This document shows, piece after piece, positions 19,401 to 29,723 of a stretch of 51,082 nt of DNA. The notes beneath the pieces are model-generated. The model made no database searches and was not told where the DNA came from. It saw only the letters and a list, made by a program, of their open reading frames with translations. This DNA comes from Acrocarpospora pleiomorpha (GTDB lineage Bacteria; Actinomycetota; Actinomycetes; Streptosporangiales; Streptosporangiaceae). The position numbers were made by a program, and so were the translations under genes. Position 1 is the first letter of the stretch; every line of letters begins with the position of its first letter. The stretch lies in NCBI RefSeq assembly GCF_009687885.1, contig NZ_BLAF01000009.1:1-51082 (forward strand). Reading direction: 5' to 3'.

Positions 19401-20645
19401 GATGACCTTGGCCAGCCGGGCGGGCTCGAGGATTCCGGGGGGTGCCACGACGATGCGTCCGCCGTTGAGCAGGGGGACCCATATCTCGTAGGTGGAGGCG
19501 TCGAAGGCGTGCGGGGAGTGCATGAGCACGCGGGCGTGTGCGGTGGTGTGCCAGGCACGATCGGTGGCCAGCGCGATCACGTCGGCGTGGGTCACGGCCA
19601 CGCCTTTGGGCAGTCCGGTCGATCCGGAGGTGAACATCACATACGCGAGCCGTTCGCCACCTGCACTCCCGTTCCCCGACCCATCCAGGCCGAGGCGGCT
19701 ACGATCCCCATCGGTCGGCCGATCCCCACGGCTACCAGCCATGGCGCGGCTTTCTGCGGTCCGCGCGTCTATCTGACCAGTCGCGGTTTGACCGTGCCGG
19801 CCGTCCGCATCCCGAGCGCCCCTGGCCTGACCATCACGGATGCGATCCCCACCAGGCTGGTCATCGTCGACCACCAGGAATGGGAGACCCAGCTCTGCGG
19901 CTCGTTCTCGCATTGCCGTGTCGGTCAGCAGGATGGGGGTGTTGGTGTGCTCGGCGACCCAGCGCATGCGTTCGGTCGGGAAGCTTGGATGCAACGGCAC
20001 GTACGCGCCGCCGGCCTTCAGCACCGCGAGGGAGGCGACGATCACCTGGGGTGAGCGTTCCAGCAGCATCGCCACCGGCGTCTCGGCGTCCACCCCGGCG
20101 GCGGTCAGCCGAGTCGCCAGCGCCTCGGCTCGTGCGTCCAGTTCGGTGTACGTCCAGGTCACCCCGTCGCCACAGACTGCCACCGCATCCGGCGACACCC
20201 GCACCCACTCACCGAACACCTCCACAACGGAGGGCGAAACAAGGCGATCACCCAGCTCAAGCCCGGCTACCCGTGCGCCACGCGTCAACTGCCGAACGAA
20301 TTCGGGCAGATCACGGAGGTCAGCGTCGGAATGAATGGAGATGCGTTGACTGTCCAATGCCTCAAGGGCGTCGGTGGCATGCCACGCGTCGGCCACGCGC
20401 TGTGCCAGGACGTCCAGGGTCTCCTCACCGCGAACCCGTACGCTGAACGGCAAGGACCTTTTCGCGTCCGCGGACTCCGCCCGGAAGAAGATCTCCGCCC
20501 TCGTCGTCGTGCGATGCAGATATGCGGCGATAATCGCCAGCGCTGCGCATCGACGCGAGGCGGGCGGATTCACAAAGTTTTCCGCGATCCCCCGATCGGC
20601 TTCCAGGAACGCGACGTCAAGCTCGATTCCTTTTTCGAAGGCCAT
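7470..20645 (-). CDS. Four-module non-ribosomal peptide synthetase (A-T-C-A-T-C-A-T-C-A-T-TE)
   Basis: A 4391-residue NRPS predicted to assemble and release a tetrapeptide. The first 140 residues look like a leftover of a condensation C-lobe. Approximate domains: A1 150-660, T1 (Ser727), C2 775-1215, A2 1230-1690, T2 (Ser1758), C3 1805-2240, A3 2260-2830, T3 (Ser2899), C4 2945-3390, A4 3400-3990, T4 (Ser4072), TE 4125-4391 (GWSFGG, Ser4203; His in CTHGEM). Each C has HHIAADG, and no epimerisation domain is seen, so all-L residues are expected. By manual alignment to GrsA, A1, A3 and A4 read DAYFWGVTF(K), an aliphatic-like code (Ile/Val/Abu), and A2 reads DAWTVAAVC(K), Phe-like. A1, A3 and A4 carry extra linker plus A3-motif repeats. 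The ATG has AGGAGG ten bases upstream. A hydrophobic linear or cyclic tetrapeptide is inferred. Confidence 0.95.
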   Translation of the reverse strand: MAFEKGIELDVAFLEADRGIAENFVNPPASRRCAALAIIAAYLHRTTTRAEIFFRAESADAKRSLPFSVRVRGEETLDVLAQRVADAWHATDALEALDSQRISIHSDADLRDLPEFVRQLTRGARVAGLELGDRLVSPSVVEVFGEWVRVSPDAVAVCGDGVTWTYTELDARAEALATRLTAAGVDAETPVAMLLERSPQVIVASLAVLKAGGAYVPLHPSFPTERMRWVAEHTNTPILLTDTAMRERAAELGLPFLVVDDDQPGGDRIRDGQARGARDADGRHGQTATGQIDARTAESRAMAGSRGDRPTDGDRSRLGLDGSGNGSAGGERLAYVMFTSGSTGLPKGVAVTHADVIALATDRAWHTTAHARVLMHSPHAFDASTYEIWVPLLNGGRIVVAPPGILEPARLAKVISQQKVTAVFLTTALFNLLVEECPPGLEGLAEIWTGGEFVSPSAMRAASDAFPDTRIVHVYGPTETTTFATYTPVPRSIPAEAATIPIGRPMDGMRAYVLDQRLRLLPPGVPGELYLAGAGLARGYYARPDLTAERFIADTFGRPGERMYRTGDLVRRTTEGELEFIGRSDDQVKIRGFRIELGEIEAALDRLPHVAQSVVVAREDHTGKQLVGYVVPASGHRLDTVQLRAELSAHLPAFMIPAAMVPLETLPLTGNGKIDRAALPAPTYETSPEHAASRTPTEEILAGLFAEVLQLPAVGVHDSFFDLGGHSLLATRLISRVRSVLQSELSVRDLFEAPTVEALAARLDDGPVRPAVHSREHKSPELPLSFAQQRLWFLDQAQEASAAYNIPLAVDISGPLNVTALEQTLGDVVARHEPLRTVFDSRQGHPYQRVLGPGQALVPWRVIETGPDGLESALADAAAAPFALGADLPVRAWLFAAGPQRWTLLLVIHHIAADGWSLGPLARDLADAYTARCRGEAPTWEPLPVSFRDYVLWQRELLQGELLDQQLAFWRETLRGAPEQLDLPFDRPRPAHPTGRGGTVEFQIDPQTHTRIQSVAREHGVSAFMVIHAALVSLLHRLGAGTDIPLGSVVAGRVDEALDDLVGFFVNTLVLRVDISGNPSFRELLHRVRETDLTAYSNQDLPFDRLVQELNPARTLGVHPLTQTMLVFHSQGEPSLELPGLKTELRQPHVGVSRFDLTFEITENTGRLEYNVDLFERRTAQELVDRLLRVLQSAIRDVDTPVGNLDVLSADERMVILESWGGTESVDQQGTFVELFQKQVARVPTETALIYGDERLSYAQLDARTDRLARHLVANGIGPEQVVAMALPRSVEMVVAIVATLKAGGAYLPIDLAYPSERIAYMLTDAEPALVLTTSEVAAELPGQHRMILLDSPIADTRSNENRWAPPHPANPAYVIYTSGSTGRPKGVVVTHAGIANLTRSQTEAFALDSGCRVLQFASPSFDAMFWEFCMSLLTGATLVVARAEELLPGEALAGLIAKHAVTHVTLPPSALTQLAEYDLPSVTTLVVAGESCPAEVVAAWSAGRQMINAYGPTETTVCATMSAPLSPAASPTIGGPITGMRTYVLDEWLQPVPPGVPGELYIAGVGLARGYSGRPDLTAERFVADVFGGPGERMYRTGDLVRWTTEGELEFIGRSDDQVKIRGFRIELGEIEAALDRLPRVGQSVVVAREDHAGKQLVGYVVPASGHQVDGVQLRAELAAHLPAFMVPAAVVVLEALPLTPNGKIDRGGLPAPTYSDGSHALARTVMQEILAGLFAEVLQLPAVGMRDSFFDLGGHSLLATRLISRVRSVLRSELSVRDLFEAPTVEALAARLDDGPVRPAVRAREHTSPELPLSFAQQRLWFLDQMQETGAAYNIPLAVDISGPLNVTALEQALGDVVARHESLRTVFLAREGRPYQRVLEVDQVLMQVIDLGSDGLEPALADAAGAPFLLDGEVPVRAWLFATGAQRWTLLLVIHHIAADGWSLGPLARDLADAYAARCRGEAPTWEPLPVSFRDYVLWQHDLLEGELLDKQLAFWRETLRGAPEQLDLPFDRPRPAHPSGQGDTVEFQIDPQTHTRIQTVAREHGVSTFMVIHAALVTLLHRLGAGTDIPLGSVVAGRVDETLDDLVGFFVNTLVLRVDISGNPSFRELLHRVRETDLAAYSNQDLPFDRLVEELNPARALGIHPLAHVMLAYRTAFEADMRLNGLETRVRPVHSGTAKFDLTFEVIEHFDEDKRADGIQGSLEFNTDLFTQHTATALTQRLRQIVETVIADPDLPVDDLDILTPSEQQQVVAAATAEPNAAKTDTSVVEVFDEWVRASPDAVAVCGDGLTWTYAELNARAQALASRLTATGVDAETPVAMLLERSPQVIVASLAVLKAGGAYVPLHPSFPTERMRWVAEHTNTPILLTDTAMRERAAELGLPLLVVDDDQPGEDQARDTRNADGQTAAGQIDARTAEAGLAGGSRGERLAHVMFTSGSTGLPKGTRDTDGRDGQTTAGQIDAQTAESRATAGSHADRPTDGDRGRLGRYRSGNESVGGERLAYVMFTSGSTGQPKGVAVTHADVVALATDRAWHTSAHTRVLMHSPHAFDASTYEIWVPLLNGGRIVVAPAGILEPARLAQVISQQNVTAVFLTTALFNHLVDEHPPGLEGLAEIWTGGEFVSPSAMRAATDAFPHTQIVHVYGPTETTTFATCIPLSRPIPAEAATIPIGRPMDGMRAYVLDQRLRLLPPGVPGELYLAGAGLARGYYARPDQTAERFIADTFGRPGERMYRTGDLVRWTTDGELEFIGRSDDQVKIRGFRIELGEIEAALDRLPHVAQSAVVAREDHTGKQLVGYVVPTSEHQVDGGQLRAELSAHLPAFMIPAAIMTLKTLPLTPNGKIDRSALPAPTYSDSDHTLARTVMQEILAGLFAEVLQLPAVGVHDNFFDLGGHSLLATRLISRVRSVLQSELSVRDLFEAPTVEALAARLDDGPVRPAVHAREHKSPELPLSFAQQRLWFLDQMQETGAAYNIPLAVDIFGPLNVTALEQALGDVVARHEPLRTVFESRQGHPYQRVLDVEQVRVALQVSDPASEDLRQRLIEAASTPFVLDQDLPVRAWLFATGAQRWTLLLVIHHIAADGWSLGPLARDLGEAYAARCRGEAPEWEPLPVSYGDYVLWQRELLKGALLDQQLAFWRETLRGAPEQLDLPFDRPRPAHPTGRGGTVEFRIDPKTHARIQQLARQHDVSVFMVIHAALVTLLHRLGAGTDIPLGSVVAGRVDEALDDLVGFFVNTLVLRVDISGTPSFREVLGRVRGTDLAAYSNQDLPFDRLVEELNPARALGIHPLAHVMLTYRTAFEADMRLNGLETQVRPVHSNTAKFDLTFEVVEHVNSDRQADGFQGSLEFNTDLFTQHTATALTQRLRQILESVIANPDLPIADIGILTPGERQDILQAAIAEPSNIHTDRSVVEVFDEWVRASPDAVAVCGDGVTWTYTELNARAQALASRLTAAGVGAETPVAMLLERSPQVIVASLAVLKAGGAYVPLHPSFPTERMRWVAEHTNTPILLTDTAMRERAAELGLPLLVVDDDQPGEDQARDTRNADGRDGQTAAGQIDARTAEAGLAGGSRGERLAHVMFTSGSAGLPKGTRDTDGRDGQTTAGQIGARTAESGTTADSRGDRPAYVMFTSGSTGQPKGTRDADGRDGQTAAGQIGARTAEGGATADSRGDRLAYVMFTSGSTGLPKGVAVTHADVIALATDRAWHASAHTCVLMHSPHAFDASTYEIWIPLLNGGRVVVAPPGILEPARLADVISQQNVTAVFLTTALFNHLVDERPPGLEGLAEIWTGGEFVSPSAMRAATDALPDTRIVHVYGPTETTTFATYTPVPRPVPAEAATIPIGRPMDGIRAYVLDQRLQPLPPGVPGELYLAGAGLARGYYARPDQTAERFIADAFGQPGERMYRTGDVVRWTAEGELEFVGRSDDQVKIRGFRIELGEIEAALDRLPHVAQSVVIAREDHTGKQLVGYVVPASGHHLDIVQLRTELSAHLPAFMIPAAIVTLEALPLTGNGKIDRAALPAPTYQTSPEHAASRTPTEEILAGLFAEVLQLPAVGVHDSFFDLGGHSLLATRLISRVRDVLRVDLTVRDLFESPTVAALAETVTTVGSDRDPLDVLLPLRTSGELPPLFCIHPGMGFAWSYVNLLGSVEGGRPLYALQARSLTNPKLCPPSVDAMARDYVAQIRAVQPTGPYHLLGWSFGGLVAYAMATELRRQNEEIALLAILDSYPGSEYHIDEERVPEHEALTLILGDLGCPVAAEDQPTMNREKFMRIVDEKVDSLRFLTPEQVSNLIDTWINNIELVRTFDPARLDGDLLFFVATEGRTADSPTLDGWAPYVRGEIKEVQVACTHGEMMSPGPAAEIGRAVSQEINKTNESGKGAFHGESI
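9567..10007 (-). repeat. Three tandem 147-bp units repeating the A3 core motif in A4
   Basis: Three in-frame direct repeats of exactly 49 codons (residues 3547-3595, 3596-3644, 3645-3693) sit where a normal adenylation domain has one A3 motif. Each unit has a hydrophilic part ([20 protein letters not shown]) and ends in [12 protein letters not shown]. The first unit is SGSAGLPKG, so one motif position has changed. In + coordinates the motif starts recur at 9568, 9715 and 9862, 147 bases apart. The last unit joins smoothly to the normal VAVTHAD continuation. Confidence 0.93.
13083..13436 (-). repeat. Two tandem A3-motif units (138 and 216 bp) in A3
   Basis: Residues 2404-2449 (46 codons) and 2450-2521 (72 codons) are two consecutive copies of the linker-plus-TSGSTG.PKG unit. 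The longer one has about 23 extra residues ([17 protein letters not shown]) before the motif. Both are in frame. The motif recurs at 13084 and 13300 in + coordinates. Confidence 0.92.
15850..17330 (-). other. Putative recombined C2-A2 subdomain block
   Basis: On both sides of this block the modules are nearly identical: the C-domain part ending in [10 protein letters not shown], and the A-domain part from [17 protein letters not shown] onward. Inside the block, from [11 protein letters not shown] in C2 to the A7 region of A2, the sequence is clearly different from modules 3 and 4. It carries the Phe-like specificity residues. This is the pattern expected from exchange of a C-lobe plus A-core unit. 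The limits are by eye. Confidence 0.6.
19602..19817 (-). repeat. Single 72-codon A3-motif unit in A1
   Basis: Residues 277-348 match the long 72-codon unit of A3, including [10 protein letters not shown], the [11 protein letters not shown] segment and the final [10 protein letters not shown]. Here it is present once. It may represent the ancestral unit from which the tandem copies in A3 and A4 grew. Confidence 0.85.
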
Positions 20646-20696
20646 CCCCGTTTGCCCTCCTCATCAATGAAACCGAGATAAGGCTACGAGGCCGGT

Positions 20697-20718
20697 CCTA
20701 ACGCGGCTCCTAGCGGCT
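20697..20718 (-). promoter_or_regulatory. Candidate SARP-binding direct repeat upstream of the NRPS
   Basis: CCTAACGCGGCT (20697-20708) is followed directly by CCTAGCGGCT (20709-20718). This is an imperfect direct repeat with a period of 11-12 bases, 52-73 bases before the NRPS start. SARP activators bind direct repeats spaced by about one helical turn, so this is a plausible operator. No convincing -10/-35 pair was identified. The rest of 20646-20880 holds a short inverted repeat (TCTCC/GGAGA near 20799-20815) and nothing coding. Confidence 0.35.
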
Positions 20719-20880
20719 ACATAGCAGCGCAGGTAAAGCGCCGGATTGGCCGCATCAGGGCCGTCCCTCGTGGCAGGACAGTGCTTCTGGTAAGTCACTC
20801 TCCGTGATATGGAGAATTTCACCGGCCTGCTGGCCCGGCCAACGTGAAGACTGCGTATTGTGGAACCACATCGGGGTTAA

Positions 20881-20924
20881 CGGAGAAAGAAAAGCTGCCA
20901 CAGACCGATAAGGGTCCGGGCAGC
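20881..20924 (-). terminator. Rho-independent terminator of the SARP gene
   Basis: On the minus strand GCTGCC-CGGACC pairs with GGTCTG-(T)-GGCAGC around a six-base loop, giving 12 pairs with one bulge and one G-U pair. It is followed directly by TTTTCTTTCT. It lies about 20 bases beyond the SARP stop codon and before the NRPS promoter region. The two genes are therefore probably separate transcription units. Confidence 0.75.
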
Positions 20925-20943
20925 CAGAGTTTCTAACTGTCTT

Positions 20944-23796
20944 TTATTGAACGGCGTGTGACCGCTTCTCGCTGGAAATCCGTATCAGCAGCTCCGCCGC
21001 GGCCGAGATACCGGGCCAGCTGAGATCCCTCGCGAAGATTTTCTGCGCTCGCTCGGCCTCAGCCTCCGCCTCGTCGAGGTGCCCCTGATCGAGCCGTACG
21101 CGTGCGAGCTGGACACGCATCCACGCCGACGCCTGCATCTCCCCGATGGTGTCCGCCAGCGCCAACCCGCGTTCCGCCGCCCACAACGCCCATTCCAGGT
21201 CGCCGACATTCCGGGCGGCGCTGGAGAGCCCGTTGAGCGCGATCCACTGATACGTGAGATCTCCGAACCGCTCGGCCTCCTCCCACGCCCGCTGGAACCT
21301 CGGCAGGAACTCAGGCCGGTGACGCTCGGTGGCCAGAGCCGAGACCAGATCCGGCATGGGCAGCGTCCATGCCGCGTCCTTGCCGAGATCGTCGATGACG
21401 GCCAGCGCCTGGGCCGCGAACTGACGGGCCTGGAACACGTGGCCGCGTACGGCAAAGCAGATCGACAGCCACACCAGCGTGTGCCGCACGGCGGAGGGCG
21501 CGTTGAACCGCCGGAAAGCCTCCAGGCACCTGGTCAGCCGATCCACGGCCTCCTCCGAAGGCTGGTGGATGAGCCGGCGGGTCAGCGCGAACTCCGCCTG
21601 CCACCACACCAGTTCGTCCTCGGAGGCCCGGGCGGCGGTCTTCACGGCGTGACAGATGCGCTCCAGATCGGCGTCGGTTCCTATGCAGATCAGCCCGGAG
21701 AGGTAGCCGGCGTCACCGTGCCAGCCGTACTCGCAGGCCCGCTCGATCAGCGGAACCACCAGCTGCCGTACGGACTCGTCCCAGGCGAGCGGTTCGGAGA
21801 CCAGGCGGTTCAGGCGTTCGTCGGACAGCGCGAGCGAGCCAGCGGGCGGCGGACCGACGGGCGCGCGCCCCCAGAGGATTCGAGGATGCCGATGCCAGGC
21901 CGTCACCGCCACCTGCATGAGCGTGTCCAGGAGCCGCCGGAGCGCGACACGTCTGACCTCCTCGGGTTCCTCGGCCGCCAGCTCCGCCGCGTAGACGAAG
22001 AGCAGGTCGTGCATCCGGTACCGGGGCTCCCCGGTACGATCCCTGCCCACCGGCGCGATGAGACTCGCCACCACGAACTCCTCCACGAGGTGATCGACAT
22101 CCTCGCGGCCGAGCAGCGCGGCGAGCACCCACTCGGGGAAGTCCGACCCGTCAAGCAGTCCGAGCATCCGGAACGCCGACCGGGCGCCGTCGGAGAGCGC
22201 GACATAGCTGAGCTCGATGCTGGCGCGCAGTTCCATCGACCCGGTGTGAAGTTCGTCCAGCCGCCGACGCGTATCCCCCAACCGCTGGGCGAAGTCCGCC
22301 AGGCGGATGTCCGGCCTGGTGGCCAGGCGGGCCCCGGCGATGCGCAGGGCGAGCGGCAGCCTCCCGCACAAGGAGGCGATGTCACGCGCCGCGTCCGGTT
22401 CCTCCCTGACCCGCCGCCCGACCAGCTCTTCCAGCAGCTCCTCCGCCTGGGCGGACGGCAACGGTTCCAGACTGACCTGCACGGCCCCCGGCAGCCCGAC
22501 CAGCAGTCGCGTGCTGGTGACGATCACCGCGCAGCCCGGGCTGTTGGGCAGCAGGGCCAGCACCTGGTCGAGGTTCTTGGCCTGGTCCAGGATCAGCAGC
22601 ACCCGTCTGTCGGTCAGCCGTGCGCGCAAGGCGGCGCTCCGGGCGAGCTGCCCGCCGGGCACGCTGTGCGGATCGACGCCGGACAACTGCAGCAGATCGG
22701 TCAGCGTGGTGTCCTCGACCCCCTCGCCGGCCTTGGTCTCAGGGAAACGCGCGTACCACTGCCCATCCGGGAACGCGTGCCGCATGCGATGGGCGACCCG
22801 CGCGGCGAGCGCGCTCTTCCCGACTCCCGGCGGGCCGGAGATCACCACGATGGGAGCCGCGGCCAGCTCGGCACCCGCCGTCAGGGCTTCCTCGATGCGG
22901 TCGATCTCCTCGTCCCGTCCGACGAAGTCAGGCGTGTCCGGGGGAAGCTGGCACTGCGAAACCCAGGCCGTCGGCGCCCGCGGCGGCTCGAGAGCGGGCG
23001 GCACCGCCTGGTCCAGGATCTGCTGATGCAGGCGCCGTAGCTCGTCGCCCGGCTCCAGGCCGAACTCGTCCATGAGCAGCTCGCGGGCCTGGCGGTAACA
23101 CTCCAGCGCCTCCACCTGGCGATTGTCGCGATAGAGGGCGATCATGAGCTGCGCCCAGAAGCGCTCGCGCGAGGGGTAACGAGCGGTGAGCGTGCGCAGC
23201 TCGCCGATGAGCACGCCCGGGTGGCCCATGTCGAGTTCCAGATCGATCCGGCGCTCCACCGCGCGGCCCCACTCTTCGGTCAGGCGGGCGGCCTCGTCCC
23301 GCCTGAGCGCGTCGGACGGCACGTCGGCCAGGGCAGGGCCGCGCCACAACTCCTCGGCCTCGCGGAGCAGATCGATCGCGGCCTTCGGGTCGTCCCGCCG
23401 CTCGGCGACCAGCGCCTCCTCCACGAGCCGCTGGAACACCAGGACGTCGACCGCGTCCCTGTTCAGGCTCAGCCGGTAGCCCCCTCCGGCCGTGTGAATC
23501 CGGATCCCGCCGCCGACCCCCTTGGCGAGTTCCTTTCTCAGCCGCATCAGGTAGACGTACAACGTCTCCTTGGCGGTGGCGGGCGGGAGGTCGTCCCACA
23601 GCCATGTGATCAGATCGGTGACCGGCACGATCGTGTCGGCCCGAAGCATGAGCCCGGCCAGCAACACCCGGTGCTTGCCCGCGTTGGGCTGTAACGTGCC
23701 CAAAGGCCCGGCAAGTTCGAGCGGCCCGAGAATCCGGCCGCTCACCGAGTAGCCCTTATCCGCGTCCGTTGGTCTTAGGCGTGTGGTTGCACTCAC
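20944..23796 (-). CDS. AfsR/SARP-family transcriptional activator with NB-ARC and TPR-like regions
   Basis: A 950-residue cluster-situated regulator of the AfsR type. Residues 20-110 form the OmpR-like winged helix (ending HTAGGGYRLSL), and 115-265 the bacterial transcriptional activation domain (YRDNRQVEALECYRQAR, LEPGDELRRLHQQIL). An NB-ARC ATPase follows from about 290, with Walker A GPPGVGKS at 321-328, Walker B-like RVLLILDQ and GLPLAL-type RLPLALRIAGARLA. The remainder to 950 is helical and TPR-like. Translation starts at a GTG with AGGAGC eight bases upstream. SARPs bind direct repeats near the -35 region and switch on antibiotic clusters; the nearest target is the NRPS operon. What activates the NB-ARC switch cannot be told from sequence. 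Confidence 0.93.
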   Translation of the reverse strand: MSATTRLRPTDADKGYSVSGRILGPLELAGPLGTLQPNAGKHRVLLAGLMLRADTIVPVTDLITWLWDDLPPATAKETLYVYLMRLRKELAKGVGGGIRIHTAGGGYRLSLNRDAVDVLVFQRLVEEALVAERRDDPKAAIDLLREAEELWRGPALADVPSDALRRDEAARLTEEWGRAVERRIDLELDMGHPGVLIGELRTLTARYPSRERFWAQLMIALYRDNRQVEALECYRQARELLMDEFGLEPGDELRRLHQQILDQAVPPALEPPRAPTAWVSQCQLPPDTPDFVGRDEEIDRIEEALTAGAELAAAPIVVISGPPGVGKSALAARVAHRMRHAFPDGQWYARFPETKAGEGVEDTTLTDLLQLSGVDPHSVPGGQLARSAALRARLTDRRVLLILDQAKNLDQVLALLPNSPGCAVIVTSTRLLVGLPGAVQVSLEPLPSAQAEELLEELVGRRVREEPDAARDIASLCGRLPLALRIAGARLATRPDIRLADFAQRLGDTRRRLDELHTGSMELRASIELSYVALSDGARSAFRMLGLLDGSDFPEWVLAALLGREDVDHLVEEFVVASLIAPVGRDRTGEPRYRMHDLLFVYAAELAAEEPEEVRRVALRRLLDTLMQVAVTAWHRHPRILWGRAPVGPPPAGSLALSDERLNRLVSEPLAWDESVRQLVVPLIERACEYGWHGDAGYLSGLICIGTDADLERICHAVKTAARASEDELVWWQAEFALTRRLIHQPSEEAVDRLTRCLEAFRRFNAPSAVRHTLVWLSICFAVRGHVFQARQFAAQALAVIDDLGKDAAWTLPMPDLVSALATERHRPEFLPRFQRAWEEAERFGDLTYQWIALNGLSSAARNVGDLEWALWAAERGLALADTIGEMQASAWMRVQLARVRLDQGHLDEAEAEAERAQKIFARDLSWPGISAAAELLIRISSEKRSHAVQ

Positions 23797-23982
23797 GTGT
23801 ACCAGCTCCTAGACACGAGCGGGGCTCGCCTCCTTCCTGAGCGGGATGATCGCTGGTTCAAGGACGGCTTGCGAGATAGAGCCTACTCGGCGAAGGTTCG
23901 TCCCGAGCTGGCCGATCGAGGGCTTCTGGGCGAGTGGACGTAGCTCTCCCCGGCCTTCTCCTGAGACCGGGGAGCTACGTGA

Positions 23983-26478
23983 TCAGACATCCTCGGGGGG
24001 AGCCTCCGGACCCTCCTCGAAGTCCGCGAAGAGGGAGCCGCCGACGGCGGCGACCGTGTGGGTGAGGCGCACCCCCGAACCGTCCCGGCGGCCGAGCTCG
24101 TCCGGCAGCGGGATCGGCTTCCCGACGGCCGAGACCGCCTTGGCGGGCGCGGGACCCGCCCACGCCAGCAGCAGCATGTCCTCCCCCTTCAGGAAGCGCT
24201 GCGCGCGGACTCCGCCGGTGGCCCGGCCCTTCGGCGGGAACTCGGCGTAGTCCGCCATCTTGCCGCCGCCGATCTGGGTGCCCGGCAGCGCCGTGGACGA
24301 CCCGGCGATCGTGATGACCCGCGACTCCCGGGACGGATCGACCGCCCCGAACCAGATCACCCGGGCCCCGGGCTCCAGCCTGATCCCGGCCATGCCGCCG
24401 GCCGGGCGGCCCTGGGGCCGCACGCTGGCGGCCGGGAAGCGGAGCAGCTGCGCGTCCGAGCTGATGAAGACCAGGTCGTGCTCCTCGGAGGTCAGCTCGG
24501 CGACCCCCACCACGGTGTCACCGTCACGCAGGCCGATGACCTCGAACTCGTCACGGTTGGCCGGATATTCGGGCACCACCCGTTTCACCACGCCCTGCGC
24601 GGTACCGATGGCCAGGCCGGGACTGTTCGGGTCGAGCGAACCCAGGCCGACCACCACCTCGTCGGGATTGAGCGACACATACTCCGCCACCGGATGCCCG
24701 CCCGCCAGCGACGGCGGGTTGGCCGAGGGCGGCAGGGCGGGCAGGTCCACCACCGACACCCGGATCATGCGCCCGTGCGAGGTGACCACGCCGGTCTCGC
24801 CGCGGACCGTCGACCGGACCACCGAGACCAGGACGTCGTGCACGGTGCGCTCGCCGTCGGCCGCCAGCGGGGAGGCGTCGCCGGTGCGGGCCAGCAGCCC
24901 GGTCGAGGACAGCAGCACCAGGCACGGATCGTCGGCCACCTCCAGCGGCACCGCGGCCGTCCTGGACGCCCCGGAGGACTCCAGCAGCACCGTCCGGCGG
25001 GGCGTGCCGTAGGTCTTGGCCACCTGGGCCAGCTCGTCCGAGACGACCTTGTTCAGCTTGTCCTCGGAGGACAGGATCGCGGTCAGCTCGGCGATCTCCC
25101 GGGTCAGCGTCTCCTTCTCCTTGTCCAGCTCCAGCTTGTCGTAGCGGGTCAGCCGGCGCAGCGGCGTGTCCAGGATGTAGTTGGCCTGGATCTCGCTCAG
25201 CTCGAAGGTCTCCATCAACCGGGCGCGGGCGGCGGCCGAGTCGTCGGAGGAGCGGATGACCTGGATGACCTCGTCGATGTTGAGCAGCGCGACGATCAGG
25301 CCGTCCACCAGGTGCAGGCGCTCTTCCCGCTTGCGCCGCCGGTGCTGCGAGCGCCGCCGCACCACGTCGATCCGGTGATCCACGTACACCCGGAGCAGCT
25401 CGCGCAGCCCGAGCGTGCGGGGCTGGCCGTCGACCAGGGCCACGTTGTTGATGCCGAAGGTCTCCTCCATCGGCGTCAGCCGGTAGAGCTCCTCCAGCAC
25501 CGCCTCGGGGATGAACCCGTTCTTGATCTCGATGACCAGGCGGAGGCCCTTGTGCCGGTCGGTGAGGTCCTTCAGGTCGGCGATCCCGGACAGCTTCTTG
25601 GCGTTCACCAGCTCCTTGATCTTGGTGATCACCCGTTCAGGCCCCACGTTGTACGGCAACTCGGTGACGATCAGCCCCTTGCGCCGCGGCGTCACGTTGT
25701 CGACCGTGGCCTTGGCCCGCATCCGGAACGTGCCACGCCCGGTCTCGTACGCATCCCTGACCCCCGCCAACCCGATGATCGAGCCCCCGGTCGGCAGGTC
25801 GGGGCCGGGCACGAAGCGCATCAGGTCTTCCAGCGTCGCGTCCGGCTTCTTGATCAGGTGCCGGGCGGCGGCGATGACCTCGCCGAGGTTGTGCGGGGCC
25901 ATGTTGGTGGCCATCCCGACCGCGATCCCCGTCGAGCCGTTGACCAGCAGGTTCGGGAACGCCGACGGCAGGACCGTGGGCTCGGTCTCCTGGCCGTCGT
26001 AGTTGGGCTTGAAGTCGACGGTGTCCTCGTCGATGGACTGCGTCATCAGCATGGCGGCGGCGGACAGCCGGGCCTCGGTATACCGCATGGCGGCGGGCAG
26101 GTCGTCCGGCGAGCCGAAGTTGCCGTGGCCGTCCACCAGCGGCAGCCGCATCGAGAACGGCTGGGCCATCCGGACCAGCGCGTCGTAGATGGCGCTGTCA
26201 CCGTGGGGATGCAGCTTGCCCATCACGTCGCCGACGACCCGGGAGGACTTCACGTGCCCCCGGTCGGGCCGCAGCCCCATCTCGTTCATCGAGTAGAGGA
26301 TGCGCCGCTGCACGGGCTTGAGCCCGTCCCTGGCATCCGGGAGGGCGCGCTGGTAGATCACCGAGTACGCGTATTCCAGGAAGCTGGTGCGCATCTCCGC
26401 GGACACGTCGATATCGACGATCCGCTCCTCGAAATCCTCGGGTGGGGGGCTGGTGGTTCGTCGGGCCATGTCGAACAT
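23983..26478 (-). CDS. parC: Type II topoisomerase subunit A (topoisomerase IV ParC/GyrA-like)
   Basis: An 831-residue breakage-reunion subunit. The N-terminus has [20 protein letters not shown], followed by the winged-helix region [17 protein letters not shown]. The catalytic Tyr is in [11 protein letters not shown] coiled-coil stretch and a beta-pinwheel C-terminal domain follow. In many actinomycetes a second A subunit besides GyrA is annotated as ParC; I favour that because there is no neighbouring gyrB, but GyrA-like is equally fair. The quinolone-resistance positions (Ser and Asp of [10 protein letters not shown]) are the common, sensitive type. I chose the ATG at 26478 because GGAGG lies upstream at proper spacing; the frame is open to 26526. 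It is divergent from the Hsp70-like gene. Confidence 0.88.
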   Translation of the reverse strand: MFDMARRTTSPPPEDFEERIVDIDVSAEMRTSFLEYAYSVIYQRALPDARDGLKPVQRRILYSMNEMGLRPDRGHVKSSRVVGDVMGKLHPHGDSAIYDALVRMAQPFSMRLPLVDGHGNFGSPDDLPAAMRYTEARLSAAAMLMTQSIDEDTVDFKPNYDGQETEPTVLPSAFPNLLVNGSTGIAVGMATNMAPHNLGEVIAAARHLIKKPDATLEDLMRFVPGPDLPTGGSIIGLAGVRDAYETGRGTFRMRAKATVDNVTPRRKGLIVTELPYNVGPERVITKIKELVNAKKLSGIADLKDLTDRHKGLRLVIEIKNGFIPEAVLEELYRLTPMEETFGINNVALVDGQPRTLGLRELLRVYVDHRIDVVRRRSQHRRRKREERLHLVDGLIVALLNIDEVIQVIRSSDDSAAARARLMETFELSEIQANYILDTPLRRLTRYDKLELDKEKETLTREIAELTAILSSEDKLNKVVSDELAQVAKTYGTPRRTVLLESSGASRTAAVPLEVADDPCLVLLSSTGLLARTGDASPLAADGERTVHDVLVSVVRSTVRGETGVVTSHGRMIRVSVVDLPALPPSANPPSLAGGHPVAEYVSLNPDEVVVGLGSLDPNSPGLAIGTAQGVVKRVVPEYPANRDEFEVIGLRDGDTVVGVAELTSEEHDLVFISSDAQLLRFPAASVRPQGRPAGGMAGIRLEPGARVIWFGAVDPSRESRVITIAGSSTALPGTQIGGGKMADYAEFPPKGRATGGVRAQRFLKGEDMLLLAWAGPAPAKAVSAVGKPIPLPDELGRRDGSGVRLTHTVAAVGGSLFADFEEGPEAPPEDV

Positions 26479-26594
26479 TTTGCCGGTCCTCCGGCCGTGC
26501 CGCGACTCGGGCGCGCGATCGGCCACAATCGAGCCCCGCGCGGACCACTATCGTGGTCGCCTGCGGGAGGCCGCAAAAGCGGGAGGAGGCCGAG

Positions 26595-28960
<2,366 letters not shown>

Positions 28961-28964
<4 letters not shown>

Positions 28965-29683
28965 GCGCGCGATTCGGTGAATGACAGGATCTGACGCCAC
29001 GCGTCCGCGCACGCGTCGGCCCACTCGCTGTAGGAGCGGTCGAAGAACGAGTGCGGCGCGCCGGGGTAGATGACCGTTTCGTGCTCGGTTCCCGCATGGT
29101 CGAGTGCGGCGGTGAAGGTGTCGAACTCCTCGTCGGTGGAGGCGGTGTCGGCGCCGCCGCGGAGCAGGAGCACGGGCGCGCCGGGCGTGTCCGGAAGCTC
29201 ACCGATGCGGCGGATCGCGCCGTAGAACCCGATCGCCCCGGCCAGGCCGCTCCCGTGCGCGCCCAGCCACCACGAGTTCGCCCCGCCGAAACAGAACCCG
29301 ACCGTGAACACCGGCTGGGGGAGTTCCGCCACCGCGGCGGCCACGTCGAGGCGCACGTGCTCGTGGGACACCTCACCGATCTTCGACTGCCAGTCGAAGG
29401 AGTCGCCGCGGTCGGGGTCTGTGCCCGCCGTACGGCCGAAGTAGTCGATGGCGATGGTGTGGAACCCGGCCTCGGCGAAGCGCACCGCCAGGTCGCGGTA
29501 GTACGGATGCAGCCCCCGGATGTCCGGCAGGATGACGACCGAGCGCCCGTTGGGCGTGGCGGGTTCGGTGCGGTAGGCCAGGAAGCGGGTGCCGTCCCCG
29601 GACGTCAGCTCGATCTGCTCCCGCGCGGCGACCTCGCCGATCACGGGCGGAGCGGGCGGCCGGCTGCTCGTGCTGTGACACAT
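28961..29683 (-). CDS. Dienelactone hydrolase-family alpha/beta hydrolase
   Basis: A 240-residue protein of the dienelactone hydrolase family. The nucleophile elbow is GFCFGG, with Cys as nucleophile as in true dienelactone hydrolases. The acid is probably in RGGADTAS and the His in PGAPHSFFD. The N-terminal strand-helix pattern (VVILPDIRGLHPYYRDLAVRFA) is typical. I chose the ATG at 29683 because AAGGGA lies eight bases upstream; the frame is open to 29743. Its TAG overlaps the TAG of the Hsp70-like gene on the other strand through a shared CTAG. The substrate is unknown; such enzymes also act as general esterases. It sits inside the dynamin/chaperone neighbourhood but may be unrelated to it. 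Confidence 0.85.
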
Positions 29684-29723
29684 GAGGTGATCCCTTTCTC
29701 GTCCGGACGAGCGTCGCACATGA

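Noticed and set aside
21079..23040. Long plus-strand frame antisense to the SARP gene
   Set aside because: Shadow frame; the minus-strand protein has all SARP/NB-ARC motifs.
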